Shown one piece after another: positions 5,484 through 12,624 of a stretch of DNA of 19,189 bases. Every line of letters begins with the position of its first letter. Positions within the stretch are counted from its first letter, which is position 1. A program made the translations under genes and the position numbers. The DNA is taken from contig CAKQNZ010000022.1 in NCBI GenBank assembly GCA_934255435.1, positions 1-19,189 of the forward strand, written 5' to 3'. The notes below the pieces were generated by a model. It was given only the letters and a program-made list of their open reading frames with translations. It searched no databases and was not told the DNA's origin. This DNA is from an uncultured Clostridia bacterium. GTDB lineage: Bacteria > Bacillota > Clostridia > Peptostreptococcales > Anaerovoracaceae.

Positions 5484-8400
5484 ATGAAAAAAGCCTTAGG
5501 AGTTATCATCGCTGCAGCAATGGCGGTGTCCGGCTGTCTGGCGGTACCACTGCCGGCAAGCGCAGCATCAGCTTCAGCGAAGGTGATAAAACCGGGAGAT
5601 AATTTAAAAAACGGAACAACAAAGAAAAAAGAAAAGAATTATAAAGAGGGCGAAGCTCTCGTTCTTGTCAAAGGGAACCGTTCCCTTTCAAGAGCAAAGG
5701 CTTCAGAAGCCATCGGAGGCAGCAGTGCATATAGTGTAAGCGACTGCTGGGATTTCCAGGCAGAGTCATCTGCACTGCCGTCAGCTGACGGGACAAAACT
5801 TACAAGACAGCAGGCGTCTGCATCAGACATATACAATGTCATACTTGTGAAGTCCAGCAAATACTCCACATCAGAGATGATAAAGAGACTGAAGAAAAAC
5901 AGGAATGTCATAACTGCAGAGCCTAACTACAAGATCAAAGCAAGAACCGTGAACGATACATATTTCGGCTATCAGTGGGGACTTGAAAACAACGGCCAGA
6001 ATGGAGGCAAGTCTGGCAAGTCGACAAATATCAGTTCAAAATGGAACACTGCCACAGGTTCTGATGAAACAGTCGTTGCAGTAGTTGACACAGGTATAGA
6101 CTATACCCACGAAGATCTGAAAGCCAATATGTGGGAAAACAAATACCATTCGAAACTGAAAGGTGAATACGGTTTCGATTTTGTGAACAACGACGATGAT
6201 CCTATGGATGATAACGGTCACGGTACTCACTGTGCAGGTATCATCGGAGCAGCAGGAAACAACGGCACAGGCATCAGCGGCGTCAACCAGAAGGTGAAGC
6301 TCATGGCTCTCAAGATACTGGATGAAGAAGGTGAAGGTGACAGTGCGGGTGAAGTGGCTGCATATCATTACATCAACAAAGCCATGGATCTTGGTGTAGA
6401 CGTGGCTGCCATCAACAATTCATGGGGCGGCGGAGAATCCAGTGAGATCTTCGAGAAACTGGTGGATATCGTAGGTAAAAAAGGTGCGGTATCGGTTTGC
6501 GCTGCAGGTAATGAAGGTGTCGACAATGATACATACGGCGATTATCCGTCAAACATAGACAGTGAATATATCATCAGCGTGGCAGCTTCTGATGAAAAGG
6601 GTCAGCTGGCATCATTCTCCAATTATGGCAGCAGCACAGTGGATATAGCGGCACCGGGATCAGGCATTCTTTCCACAGTATCATATAACTGCTACAATCC
6701 AGGCATATACAGCGACAGCAAACAGAAAGAAGTGTCGCAGCAGTATTCGGATTTCGAGAACGGCAGCACCAGTACATGGGGATTCCCGACAGGGGATGAT
6801 ATCAGTGGCGATACCGGCAAGAACGGTGGCACACTGAAAGCAGAGATATCATCTGCTGACTATTTCGGAAAGGACAAGTCCGGCAAGTCCATGAAACTGA
6901 AAGTGAAACTGGACAAGGGTGGATGGTCGGCTGTCAGCATACCTTACACGCTCAGCGATGATGTGAAAGAGAGCGACATGCCACAGTTCAGTGCCATGGC
7001 AAAGACAAAGGCACCGGAGAACGGCAGCAACGCAACAGGTATAATGCTGTTCATAGATATGCCTGCAGATGAAGATGTTCCGGGGTTGTCAGAGCTCATG
7101 TTCGGAGATTACTATTATACCGGCATAAATATGGTCGGCGAGGACAGCAGCTGGGAGCACTTCTACATGGGAGCAGCTGAAGGCGAACGTATGTCCGGCG
7201 TAGATTACAGCAAAGACAGGAAAGTCGTGATGTATATGTACGCAGAGAAAGCAGGAGATTATGAACTGACTGTAGATGACATCGGACTCAGTAAAGAAGG
7301 AGTCCAGGACAGCTTCGGCAAATATGATTTCTATAACGGCACATCCATGGCTGCACCGTTCGTTACAGGTGCAGCAGCACTGGCAGCATCAGAACTTAAA
7401 GGTGCGGATGCAGATACAGTGATAGACACTGTGCTGTCATACGCAGATGAGACAGATGCCCTCAAAGGCAAAGTGGTTTCAGGCGGCAGCCTTGATTTCA
7501 GCAAGACGAGCCAGCCGGCACCGAGGATCGGCAGTGTGACTGCAGACACATCAAAGAAAGAAATAACCATAACAGGAGGCTCTTTCGGCAAGGATCCTAA
7601 GGTCAAGGTGACAGGCTTTGACGACAATGAGCAGACTGCACAGATCGTCAGCAGCACAGACAAGAAAATCACTATCAAAGACAACGGCTGGATCAACAGC
7701 CTCGTGGATATAAGCATCACGAACGACGTGCCTAAGTCAGCAAAAAAAGAAAATATATACCTTGTCAAAGGAAAGAAAAGCTACACTGAGCTGGAGGATC
7801 TGGAATTCCCTGATGAAAACGGAGCACTGGCTACCGACGGCAGACAGATATTCCAGGCATATTCAGGTGCAGACAGCATAATGGTGGCAGATACAGCAGA
7901 CAAGGAAGACATGGATTTCGATGAGCTGGTAAAGGTGAAATACGACAAATACTTCAAAGTCGATAAGAACAGCCTTGCAAAATTCGATTTCGCATTCGGT
8001 GACGACCTTGTTTATATGGACGGCAAGCTTTACAGCATCGTATCGTATGGTGAAGTCGCACAGGAAGATGACTACGATGACGATGAAGACTACAGCACAA
8101 GATCCATTATCGAGGATGATGATTACGGCGATGGGGGCAATCCGGCATATGCAGCGGAATATAAACTCATGTCATTCGATGCATCGTCGGGCAAGACTGT
8201 GAACCTGGGAGCACTTCCTTCTGATATAGCAGAATATGATGACTGGTCACTGGGTTCATACAACGGCAAACTGTATCTCATCGGTGGATATGATTATAAT
8301 AGCAAAGAAGTATCGAAGACTGTCAAGGTCTATGATCCTGCTAAAAAGAAATGGAGCAATGGTCCGTCACTTCCTGAAGGCAGAGCAGGCGGAAAGCTTA

Positions 8401-9305
8401 TACAGACAGGCAACTCACTGGTCTACACTCTCGGATACAGTGCAGACCAGAAAGGAAGATCCGAAGAAGATATCGATTGTCCTGCAAACCTGATACTGAC
8501 AGGAAAGAGCTGGAAAGTCTCCAAAGCAGGCTTCACGCCGTACTTTGTCAGCAAAACAGTGACAAGATCAGGTCATAAATACTATGTATACGATGGCAAC
8601 GTGTCACTTTGCTCAGACGGTATCCTTTACACAGGCGTCGCAGCAGACAAACTCGGCGATACATTCACATACAATGTGAAGAAGGATCGTTTCCAGGGCA
8701 CTGCGTACAACAGATCGCAGAAGATCACGACATCTGCGTTCAAAGGCATCACAGTGGGAAGCACGCTTTACGGATTCGATCTTGAGAGTGCCTACACGGC
8801 AAAAGTAGGCAGCGGCCTTGTCAGTGTCAAGGCGCCGAAGTACAAGACAGGCAGCATATCAGGTGCTAACAGGAACTATATGCCGGGCAGCAAAGTGAAA
8901 CTGACTGCGAAGCCAAACAAGGGTTACACAGTGAAGTCTTTCACAGTGAACGGCAGCAAGGTGAATGGAAACAGCAAGACTGTATATGTGACAGGTGGAC
9001 AGACAGCGAAAGCTGCATTTGCAAAAGGGGTTTCGAAGATAAAGCTTAACAAAACCAGTGTCACTCTGAAAGCAGGAAAGAAGTTCACCATCAAAGCCAA
9101 GGTGTATCCGTCAAAACTCAAAAACAAGAAAGTTACTTATAAATCAAGCAATACGAAGTATGCTACAGTATCGTCAAAAGGCGTTGTCAAAGCAAAACGT
9201 GCAGGCAAAGGCAAGACAGTGACGATAACAGTAACAGCAGCTGACGGCTCAGGCACAAAAGCAAAGTGCAAAGTGAAGATCAGCAAAGAACAACTAAGGG
9301 TGTAA
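5484..9305 (+). CDS. Secreted multidomain subtilase (S8) with kelch-like and Big2 tail
   Basis: A 1273-residue exported serine protease. Residues 1-32 form a Sec signal peptide with an ASA-type cleavage site. An I9-like propeptide follows to about 155. The S8 catalytic domain holds D202 (VVDTGID), H246 (GHGTHCAG), oxyanion N343 (AAGNEG) and S621 (NGTSMAAP). The N-to-S distance is 278 residues against 66 in subtilisin; the extra segment, beginning near the DFENG motif and ending TVDDIGLS, looks like a jelly-roll beta-sandwich. After it come an IPT/TIG-like segment (about 675-755), a kelch-like propeller region (about 780-1110, e.g. LYLIGGYDY) with an acidic Asp/Glu strip at 861-885, an InlB B-repeat-like module (about 1120-1180) and a Big2 domain (about 1184-1268). 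No LPxTG motif, so it is released or held non-covalently. The start is chosen for AAAGGAGGAGG upstream and the clean signal peptide; in-frame ATGs at 5349 and 5442 would spoil it. Confidence 0.9.
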   Translation: MKKALGVIIAAAMAVSGCLAVPLPASAASASAKVIKPGDNLKNGTTKKKEKNYKEGEALVLVKGNRSLSRAKASEAIGGSSAYSVSDCWDFQAESSALPSADGTKLTRQQASASDIYNVILVKSSKYSTSEMIKRLKKNRNVITAEPNYKIKARTVNDTYFGYQWGLENNGQNGGKSGKSTNISSKWNTATGSDETVVAVVDTGIDYTHEDLKANMWENKYHSKLKGEYGFDFVNNDDDPMDDNGHGTHCAGIIGAAGNNGTGISGVNQKVKLMALKILDEEGEGDSAGEVAAYHYINKAMDLGVDVAAINNSWGGGESSEIFEKLVDIVGKKGAVSVCAAGNEGVDNDTYGDYPSNIDSEYIISVAASDEKGQLASFSNYGSSTVDIAAPGSGILSTVSYNCYNPGIYSDSKQKEVSQQYSDFENGSTSTWGFPTGDDISGDTGKNGGTLKAEISSADYFGKDKSGKSMKLKVKLDKGGWSAVSIPYTLSDDVKESDMPQFSAMAKTKAPENGSNATGIMLFIDMPADEDVPGLSELMFGDYYYTGINMVGEDSSWEHFYMGAAEGERMSGVDYSKDRKVVMYMYAEKAGDYELTVDDIGLSKEGVQDSFGKYDFYNGTSMAAPFVTGAAALAASELKGADADTVIDTVLSYADETDALKGKVVSGGSLDFSKTSQPAPRIGSVTADTSKKEITITGGSFGKDPKVKVTGFDDNEQTAQIVSSTDKKITIKDNGWINSLVDISITNDVPKSAKKENIYLVKGKKSYTELEDLEFPDENGALATDGRQIFQAYSGADSIMVADTADKEDMDFDELVKVKYDKYFKVDKNSLAKFDFAFGDDLVYMDGKLYSIVSYGEVAQEDDYDDDEDYSTRSIIEDDDYGDGGNPAYAAEYKLMSFDASSGKTVNLGALPSDIAEYDDWSLGSYNGKLYLIGGYDYNSKEVSKTVKVYDPAKKKWSNGPSLPEGRAGGKLIQTGNSLVYTLGYSADQKGRSEEDIDCPANLILTGKSWKVSKAGFTPYFVSKTVTRSGHKYYVYDGNVSLCSDGILYTGVAADKLGDTFTYNVKKDRFQGTAYNRSQKITTSAFKGITVGSTLYGFDLESAYTAKVGSGLVSVKAPKYKTGSISGANRNYMPGSKVKLTAKPNKGYTVKSFTVNGSKVNGNSKTVYVTGGQTAKAAFAKGVSKIKLNKTSVTLKAGKKFTIKAKVYPSKLKNKKVTYKSSNTKYATVSSKGVVKAKRAGKGKTVTITVTAADGSGTKAKCKVKISKEQLRV

Positions 9306-9331
9306 CAGGAATACACCAATTCCACTCATTC

Positions 9332-9367
9332 AAAACCGCAGGACGATAACAGAAGTCCTGCGGTTTT
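9332..9367 (+). terminator. Terminator of the subtilase gene
   Basis: A 13-bp perfect stem, AAAACCGCAGGAC (9332-9344) with its complement at 9355-9367, ends in TTTT. The flanking A and T runs mean it could work on either strand. It lies 27 nt after the subtilase stop. Confidence 0.85.
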
Positions 9368-9397
9368 ATGATATGTCATTATGCAGGAAACAGGCAA

Positions 9398-9429
9398 TGC
9401 TGTAAAAACTGCAGTTGAATTTTACAGCA
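9398..9429 (+). promoter_or_regulatory. Inverted-repeat operator of the antitoxin gene
   Basis: TGCTGTAAAA (9398-9407) and TTTTACAGCA (9420-9429) form a perfect 10-bp inverted repeat with a 12-bp spacer, and the spacer holds a smaller palindrome, ACTGCAGT (9408-9415). It covers the -35 element of the antitoxin promoter. Phd/YefM antitoxins typically autorepress by binding such palindromes, so this is the expected operator; binding itself is inferred. Confidence 0.6.
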
Positions 9430-9443
9430 GGCAGAGATATACT
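9415..9443 (+). promoter_or_regulatory. Promoter of the antitoxin gene
   Basis: TTGAAT (9415-9420) and TATACT (9438-9443) are separated by exactly 17 bp. The predicted start of transcription is about 9450, just ahead of the AAAGGAG ribosome binding site. The -35 hexamer sits inside the inverted repeat. Confidence 0.65.
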
Positions 9444-9466
9444 GTATGTGAAAGGAGTTGAGTAAT

Positions 9467-9721
9467 ATGCCGAATATCAAACCTGTTTCCGATTTGCGAA
9501 ATTACAGCGATGTACTGCATGATGTGGCTGTCGGTGCCCCGGTTTTTCTGACAAAAAACGGACGTGGCAGGTATGCGATACTCGATATCCAGGATTTTGA
9601 AAGGCTGCATGCAACCCTACGGCTTATGAATGAACTTGCAAAAGGTCAAAAATCCGGTGAAGAGAAAGGCTGGCTGACATTAGAAGCCGTGGAGAAAAAA
9701 CTCGGGATCGATAATGAATGA
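9467..9721 (+). CDS. Phd/YefM-type antitoxin
   Basis: An 84-residue antitoxin of the Phd/YefM family. These bind DNA through an N-terminal fold and neutralise a RelE/ParE/YoeB-type toxin with a C-terminal tail. The N-terminus shows the characteristic IKPVSDLRNYSDVL segment, then the VFLTKNGRGRYAILDIQDFE segment typical of the family, and a charged C-terminal tail. ATG at 9467 is preferred, with AAAGGAG at 9451-9457 nine nt upstream; the TTG at 9458 abuts the SD and is unlikely. The stop overlaps the start of the toxin remnant, the standard coupled TA arrangement. Since the toxin is truncated, this is now an orphan antitoxin, possibly kept as an autoregulated repressor or as protection against related toxins. 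Confidence 0.85.
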   Translation: MPNIKPVSDLRNYSDVLHDVAVGAPVFLTKNGRGRYAILDIQDFERLHATLRLMNELAKGQKSGEEKGWLTLEAVEKKLGIDNE

Positions 9722-9773
9722 TCTGCATTTATCCGAAGAAGCTCAGAATGATCTCATCGAAATCAAAAGATAA
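9714..9773 (+). pseudogene. Truncated RelE/ParE-type toxin remnant
   Basis: An ATG overlapping the antitoxin stop opens a frame of 19 codons (MNDLHLSEEAQNDLIEIKR) ending in TAA. The peptide matches the start of ParE/RelE-superfamily toxins, which open with a beta strand and the SEEAQNDL helix and normally run about 90-105 residues. Only 5 nt separate the stop from the end of the convergent Gx transporter gene, so the remaining 70-85 codons are absent, not merely frameshifted. Without the catalytic C-terminal part it cannot be an active toxin. Confidence 0.75.
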
Positions 9774-9778
9774 GCTCT

Positions 9779-10291
9779 CTACCTCATCTTCGGCAGTCGC
9801 TTTAGTATCAGATACGATACTATACCGATAAATGCTCCGCTTATGATGCCGGAGAAGATCAGTACAGGGAAATATGCAAATATCTTCAGATTAGATATAA
9901 GGAATGCTGCAACAAAAAGCTGTCCCAGATTGTGGGATACGCCGCCTGCTATAGAGACTCCTGTTACTGAAAACAGAGCAGTCCTTTTCAGCAGTGTCAT
10001 CACAGCGAAACTCAGCAGCGCACCGGCAAGCGAATAAAGCGCACCGAAAAGTCCGTTGAACAGCAGACCTGCGATAAGGACTCTGATGAGATTGACTGAA
10101 AATGCACAGCCTGTCCCAAGATAGTAAAGCGCCACTATTATAACAAGATTGGCTATACCGAGTTTGACGCCGGGTATGCCTGTGTTGAATGGGAGTATGA
10201 CTTCTATATATGAGAATATCAGCGCCAGGGCGGCAAGGAGCGCCGTCATGGTTATCCTCTTTGTATCAAATGCTTTGGTTGTCCTGTTCAT
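9779..10291 (-). CDS. Gx transporter family membrane protein
   Basis: A 170-residue integral membrane protein of the family labelled Gx transporter or heptaprenyl diphosphate synthase component I (Hpre_diP_synt_I), related in topology to ECF S components. It shows the hallmark opening ALLAALALIFSYIE, the PGVKLGIANLV segment and five to six hydrophobic helices. In Firmicutes it usually lies beside a NusG domain II gene and flavin-transfer genes. Here the nearest such genes are 5.4 kb away beyond an ABC operon. The ATG at 10291 is kept for its family-like basic N-terminus, but a promoter so close upstream implies a leaderless mRNA; a second ATG at codon 15, with AGAGGA ahead of it, could be the real start. 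Exact cargo is unknown; a role in flavin or isoprenoid supply is conjecture. Confidence 0.82.
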   Translation of the reverse strand: MNRTTKAFDTKRITMTALLAALALIFSYIEVILPFNTGIPGVKLGIANLVIIVALYYLGTGCAFSVNLIRVLIAGLLFNGLFGALYSLAGALLSFAVMTLLKRTALFSVTGVSIAGGVSHNLGQLFVAAFLISNLKIFAYFPVLIFSGIISGAFIGIVSYLILKRLPKMR

Positions 10292-10298
10292 GTATCAT

Positions 10299-10327
10299 AT
10301 TATATAACATTGACACGAAAGCTTCAA
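10299..10327 (-). promoter_or_regulatory. Promoter of the Gx transporter gene
   Basis: On the minus strand, TTGAAG (10327-10322) and a perfect TATAAT (10304-10299) are 17 bp apart. Only 7 nt separate the -10 from the annotated ATG, so the transcript would begin at or next to the start codon. Confidence 0.65.
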
Positions 10328-10338
10328 TCTGATAATAT
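10310..10338 (+). promoter_or_regulatory. Plus-strand promoter facing the ABC operon
   Basis: A perfect TTGACA (10310-10315) is followed after 17 bp by TAATAT (10333-10338); GATAAT at 10331-10336 is a better hexamer at 15-bp spacing. It overlaps the minus-strand Gx promoter, so the two should compete for polymerase. The predicted start is about 10345, and a terminator hairpin begins 20 nt later. Confidence 0.55.
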
Positions 10339-10364
10339 AGAATAGTCGCAGGAAGCGCACGAAG

Positions 10365-10420
10365 AAAGACCACGAAGGTCAATACCCATATTCAGGGTGT
10401 TGTTTTTCGTGGCCTTTTTT
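10365..10420 (+). terminator. Long terminator hairpin just after the promoter
   Basis: CCACGAA (10370-10376) pairs with TTCGTGG (10406-10412), flanked by AAAG/CTTT pairs. Inside it, CAATACCC (10380-10387) pairs with GGGTGTTG (10395-10402, one G-T pair). Six Ts end the structure at 10415-10420. A competing small hairpin GACC/GGTC (10368-10371 with 10377-10380) could break the main stem, so an attenuator is possible. If termination is complete, the product is a transcript of about 75 nt. Confidence 0.65.
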
Positions 10421-10429
10421 GTGTCGGTG

Positions 10430-10507
10430 CAGCAGGTAAGAGATAAGACTGGCGGGCAATGAAAATGTCATGGCGATTTATCACAAAGAGAACGTATATA
10501 CCTGCTG
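10430..10507 (+). promoter_or_regulatory. Structured leader of the ABC operon
   Basis: CAGCAGGTA (10430-10438) and TACCTGCTG (10499-10507) form a perfect 9-bp closing stem around 60 nt. Within it are a GATAA/TTATC stem (10442-10446 with 10478-10482) and an ATGA/TCAT hairpin (10459-10462 with 10468-10471). Further on, GATCTG (10539-10544) pairs with CAGATC (10569-10574). I cannot match it to a known riboswitch class. The rest of the gene-free stretch up to 10597 holds no convincing second promoter. Confidence 0.4.
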
Positions 10508-10597
10508 GCAGCCTGGTCAAAGGTCGGAAAAGATATATGATCTGCAGCCGTGTAAAGTACAGGCATAACAGATCCGTATCGCATCATGGAGAACATT

Positions 10598-11587
10598 ATG
10601 ACAACATCTGAAAATACAGTTTCATATATAGCAAAAAAGGCAGTGCAGCTGATACTGTCTCTTATCGTGCTGTCGCTGATAGTTTTTTTTATCTCAAGGC
10701 TTGCTCCGGGAGACCCCCTCAGGGCATACTACGGAGAGTCTGTTGAGCGTATGACAACAGAGCAGCTTCAGAACGCAGAGCACAGGCTGGGACTGGACAG
10801 ATCTCTGCCAGTCCAGTACATCACATGGGCAGGAAATGCGCTTCGGGGAGATCTTGGCATATCATACCAGTACAAGCAGCCGGTGACAGACGTTATAGGC
10901 AGCGTTTTCGGCAATACGGTGGTGCTCACAGCATCATCTTTCATACTGATAGCTGTGCTTGGACTTCTGCTTGCCATATTCTGCGTCCGTCATGAAGGCA
11001 GCACAGCGGACAGAGTGATATGCAGAGCAGGCGTAGCCGCAAGCAGCATCCCGGAATTTTTCATGGCGCTGATACTCATACTCATCTTTGCAGTAAAGCT
11101 GGGAGTGCTGCCCCAGAGCGGAGTGACGTCCATAGGTGGAGGCGGCATCGCAGACAGGCTGCTGCATCTGATACTGCCGGTGGCGGCCATCGTCATATCT
11201 CATATATGGTATTGTGCATATCTTATGCGGAACAGACTTTCCGATGAGATGAGTAAGGAATACGTACTGATGTGCAAAGTTAAAGGGCTGACGGAGCACC
11301 AGATAATATACAGACACTGCGTAAGGAACATCATGCCTTCAGTGGTGAGCATAATGGCAGTGTTCCTGCCGCATCTGCTGGGGGGAGCATATGTCATAGA
11401 GATGGTCTTTTCATATCCCGGCATCGGCAGGCTGGGACTGGAAAGCGCCCAGTACCACGATTACAATCTGCTGATGACGGTCTGTCTCATAACAGGTGCT
11501 TCAGTCATGGTAGTGAACATGGCGGCGCAGATAATCAATGAGAAACTTTCCCCTGACATGAAAGAGGAAAGGGGGCAGATGCTGTGA
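10598..11587 (+). CDS. Peptide/nickel-type ABC transporter permease (DppB/OppB/NikB family)
   Basis: A 329-residue inner-membrane subunit of a type I ABC importer for peptides, nickel or similar ligands. It has the family's N-terminal helix, the FISRLAPGDPL segment and the loop with LGLD, then five more helices and an EAA coupling region (VKGLTEHQIIYRHCVRN) that contacts the ATPase. The internal ATG at 10598 is preferred because GGAG (10588-10591) lies 6 nt ahead of it, while the in-frame ATG at 10586 has no ribosome binding site. The next permease overlaps by 4 nt (GTGA). It forms the translocation pore with that second permease. Confidence 0.88.
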   Translation: MTTSENTVSYIAKKAVQLILSLIVLSLIVFFISRLAPGDPLRAYYGESVERMTTEQLQNAEHRLGLDRSLPVQYITWAGNALRGDLGISYQYKQPVTDVIGSVFGNTVVLTASSFILIAVLGLLLAIFCVRHEGSTADRVICRAGVAASSIPEFFMALILILIFAVKLGVLPQSGVTSIGGGGIADRLLHLILPVAAIVISHIWYCAYLMRNRLSDEMSKEYVLMCKVKGLTEHQIIYRHCVRNIMPSVVSIMAVFLPHLLGGAYVIEMVFSYPGIGRLGLESAQYHDYNLLMTVCLITGASVMVVNMAAQIINEKLSPDMKEERGQML

Positions 11588-12429
11588 TATCATTAAACAG
11601 AAACAGACTGCAGGAGCCGGGAAGCAGGTTCCCGTATATATCTGTCACGGTACTGGCGCTGATCGCAGCCGGCTGCATCATCGGCAGCATCGTATATTCA
11701 GACAGTGCATACTATATGGAGCTTTCCAAGATAAGCATGGCTCCGGGCAAAGGTCACATATTCGGGACAGACACTCTCGGCAGAGACCTGTTTTCGGTGA
11801 TATGGTGCGGCGGCAGGATATCCCTGACCGTAGGACTTCTGGCTACGCTGATATCAACTGTCATTGCAGTGATATACGGAGCAGCGGCAGGGCTGGCTTC
11901 TCAGAAAGTGGACGATGCAATGATGCGGTTCACCGAGATACTGATGAGCGTGCCTCAGATGCTTTTTGTCATGTTCCTGCAGGCGATGATGGGAGAGGCG
12001 AATGTCATTTCCATATCGGTGGTCATAGGCGTGACGGGCTGGATGGCTGTGGCCAAGATGGTCAGGAGCGAAGTCAGACAGCTGCGGAGCAGTGGATTCG
12101 TCATGGCGGCAAGGTCCATGGGAGGCGGATTCTTCTATATACTTTACAGGCATCTGATGCCAAACTTCATGTCGGCGGTCATGTTCATGATCGTAACCAA
12201 CATCGGCGGGGCGATATCCATGGAGGCAACGCTGAGCTTTCTGGGACTGGGCCTGCCTGCAGAGATAGTTTCCTGGGGCAGCCTGATGTCGCTGTCACAG
12301 CGGGCGATGCTCACCGGTGCATGGTGGATCCTGATCATACCGGGGATATTCCTGGTGATCACGCTGATATGTATCACGGAGATCGGGGAATATCTCAGAT
12401 GCAGGGGCAGGCGTGACAGGCTCATGTAA
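11584..12429 (+). CDS. Peptide/nickel-type ABC transporter permease (DppC/OppC/NikC family)
   Basis: A 281-residue second permease of the same importer. The N-terminal helix is followed by the HIFGTDTLGRDLFS segment diagnostic of DppC/NikC proteins, then the transmembrane domain and an EAA-type loop (SSGFVMAARSMGGG, then HLMPN). The start is GTG, overlapping the previous stop, with an AGGAAAGGGGG purine stretch a few nt upstream, so it is translationally coupled to the first permease. Length is typical. It is followed by a 195-nt gap rich in hairpins before the binding-protein gene. Confidence 0.88.
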   Translation: MISLNRNRLQEPGSRFPYISVTVLALIAAGCIIGSIVYSDSAYYMELSKISMAPGKGHIFGTDTLGRDLFSVIWCGGRISLTVGLLATLISTVIAVIYGAAAGLASQKVDDAMMRFTEILMSVPQMLFVMFLQAMMGEANVISISVVIGVTGWMAVAKMVRSEVRQLRSSGFVMAARSMGGGFFYILYRHLMPNFMSAVMFMIVTNIGGAISMEATLSFLGLGLPAEIVSWGSLMSLSQRAMLTGAWWILIIPGIFLVITLICITEIGEYLRCRGRRDRLM

Positions 12430-12443
12430 AGCGCTACGAAGAC

Positions 12444-12558
12444 TGTGATTTCAATGACAAAAGACTATCGCTGATAAGCGATGCCGAACAAATCACAATG
12501 AACTCAGCGCCGCACGCCGGCGATGATGATAAAGAGAAAACAGCTGCATGAAGCAGCT
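12444..12558 (+). other. Three hairpins between permease and binding-protein genes
   Basis: First, TGTGATT (12444-12450) with AATCACA (12491-12497) encloses ATCGCT/AGCGAT (12467-12472 with 12477-12482). Second, CGCCG/CGGCG (12508-12512 with 12518-12522). Third, AGCTGC/GCAGCT (12542-12547 with 12553-12558). None is followed by a T-run. In binding-protein operons such intergenic stems often mark RNA processing that lets the lipoprotein mRNA accumulate; that role is inferred here. Confidence 0.5.
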
Positions 12559-12624
12559 TTCGAAATAGAAAGAGTAGAGATGTGTTATTGCATGGAAAAA
12601 GAAAATTCTGAGGAGAAAAAGAAG

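Noticed and set aside
9458..9466. A TTG start for the antitoxin.
   Set aside because: The TTG directly abuts the AAAGGAG Shine-Dalgarno sequence, leaving no spacing; the ATG 9 nt further on fits.
10340..10597. A known riboswitch class (cobalamin, TPP, purine, NiCo, Mn, c-di-GMP).
   Set aside because: The closing stem is striking, but I found none of the conserved core boxes of these classes. It is kept only as an unassigned structured leader.
10459..10611. A 50-codon frame in the ABC operon leader, starting MKMSWRF.
   Set aside because: There is no ribosome binding site, the product is basic and unrecognisable, it crosses the permease start, and the region is better explained by RNA pairing.
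11802..12416. A 204-codon plus-strand frame inside the second permease.
   Set aside because: It is the alternate frame of a conserved transmembrane permease, hydrophilic with abundant His/Gly/Arg and no start signal.
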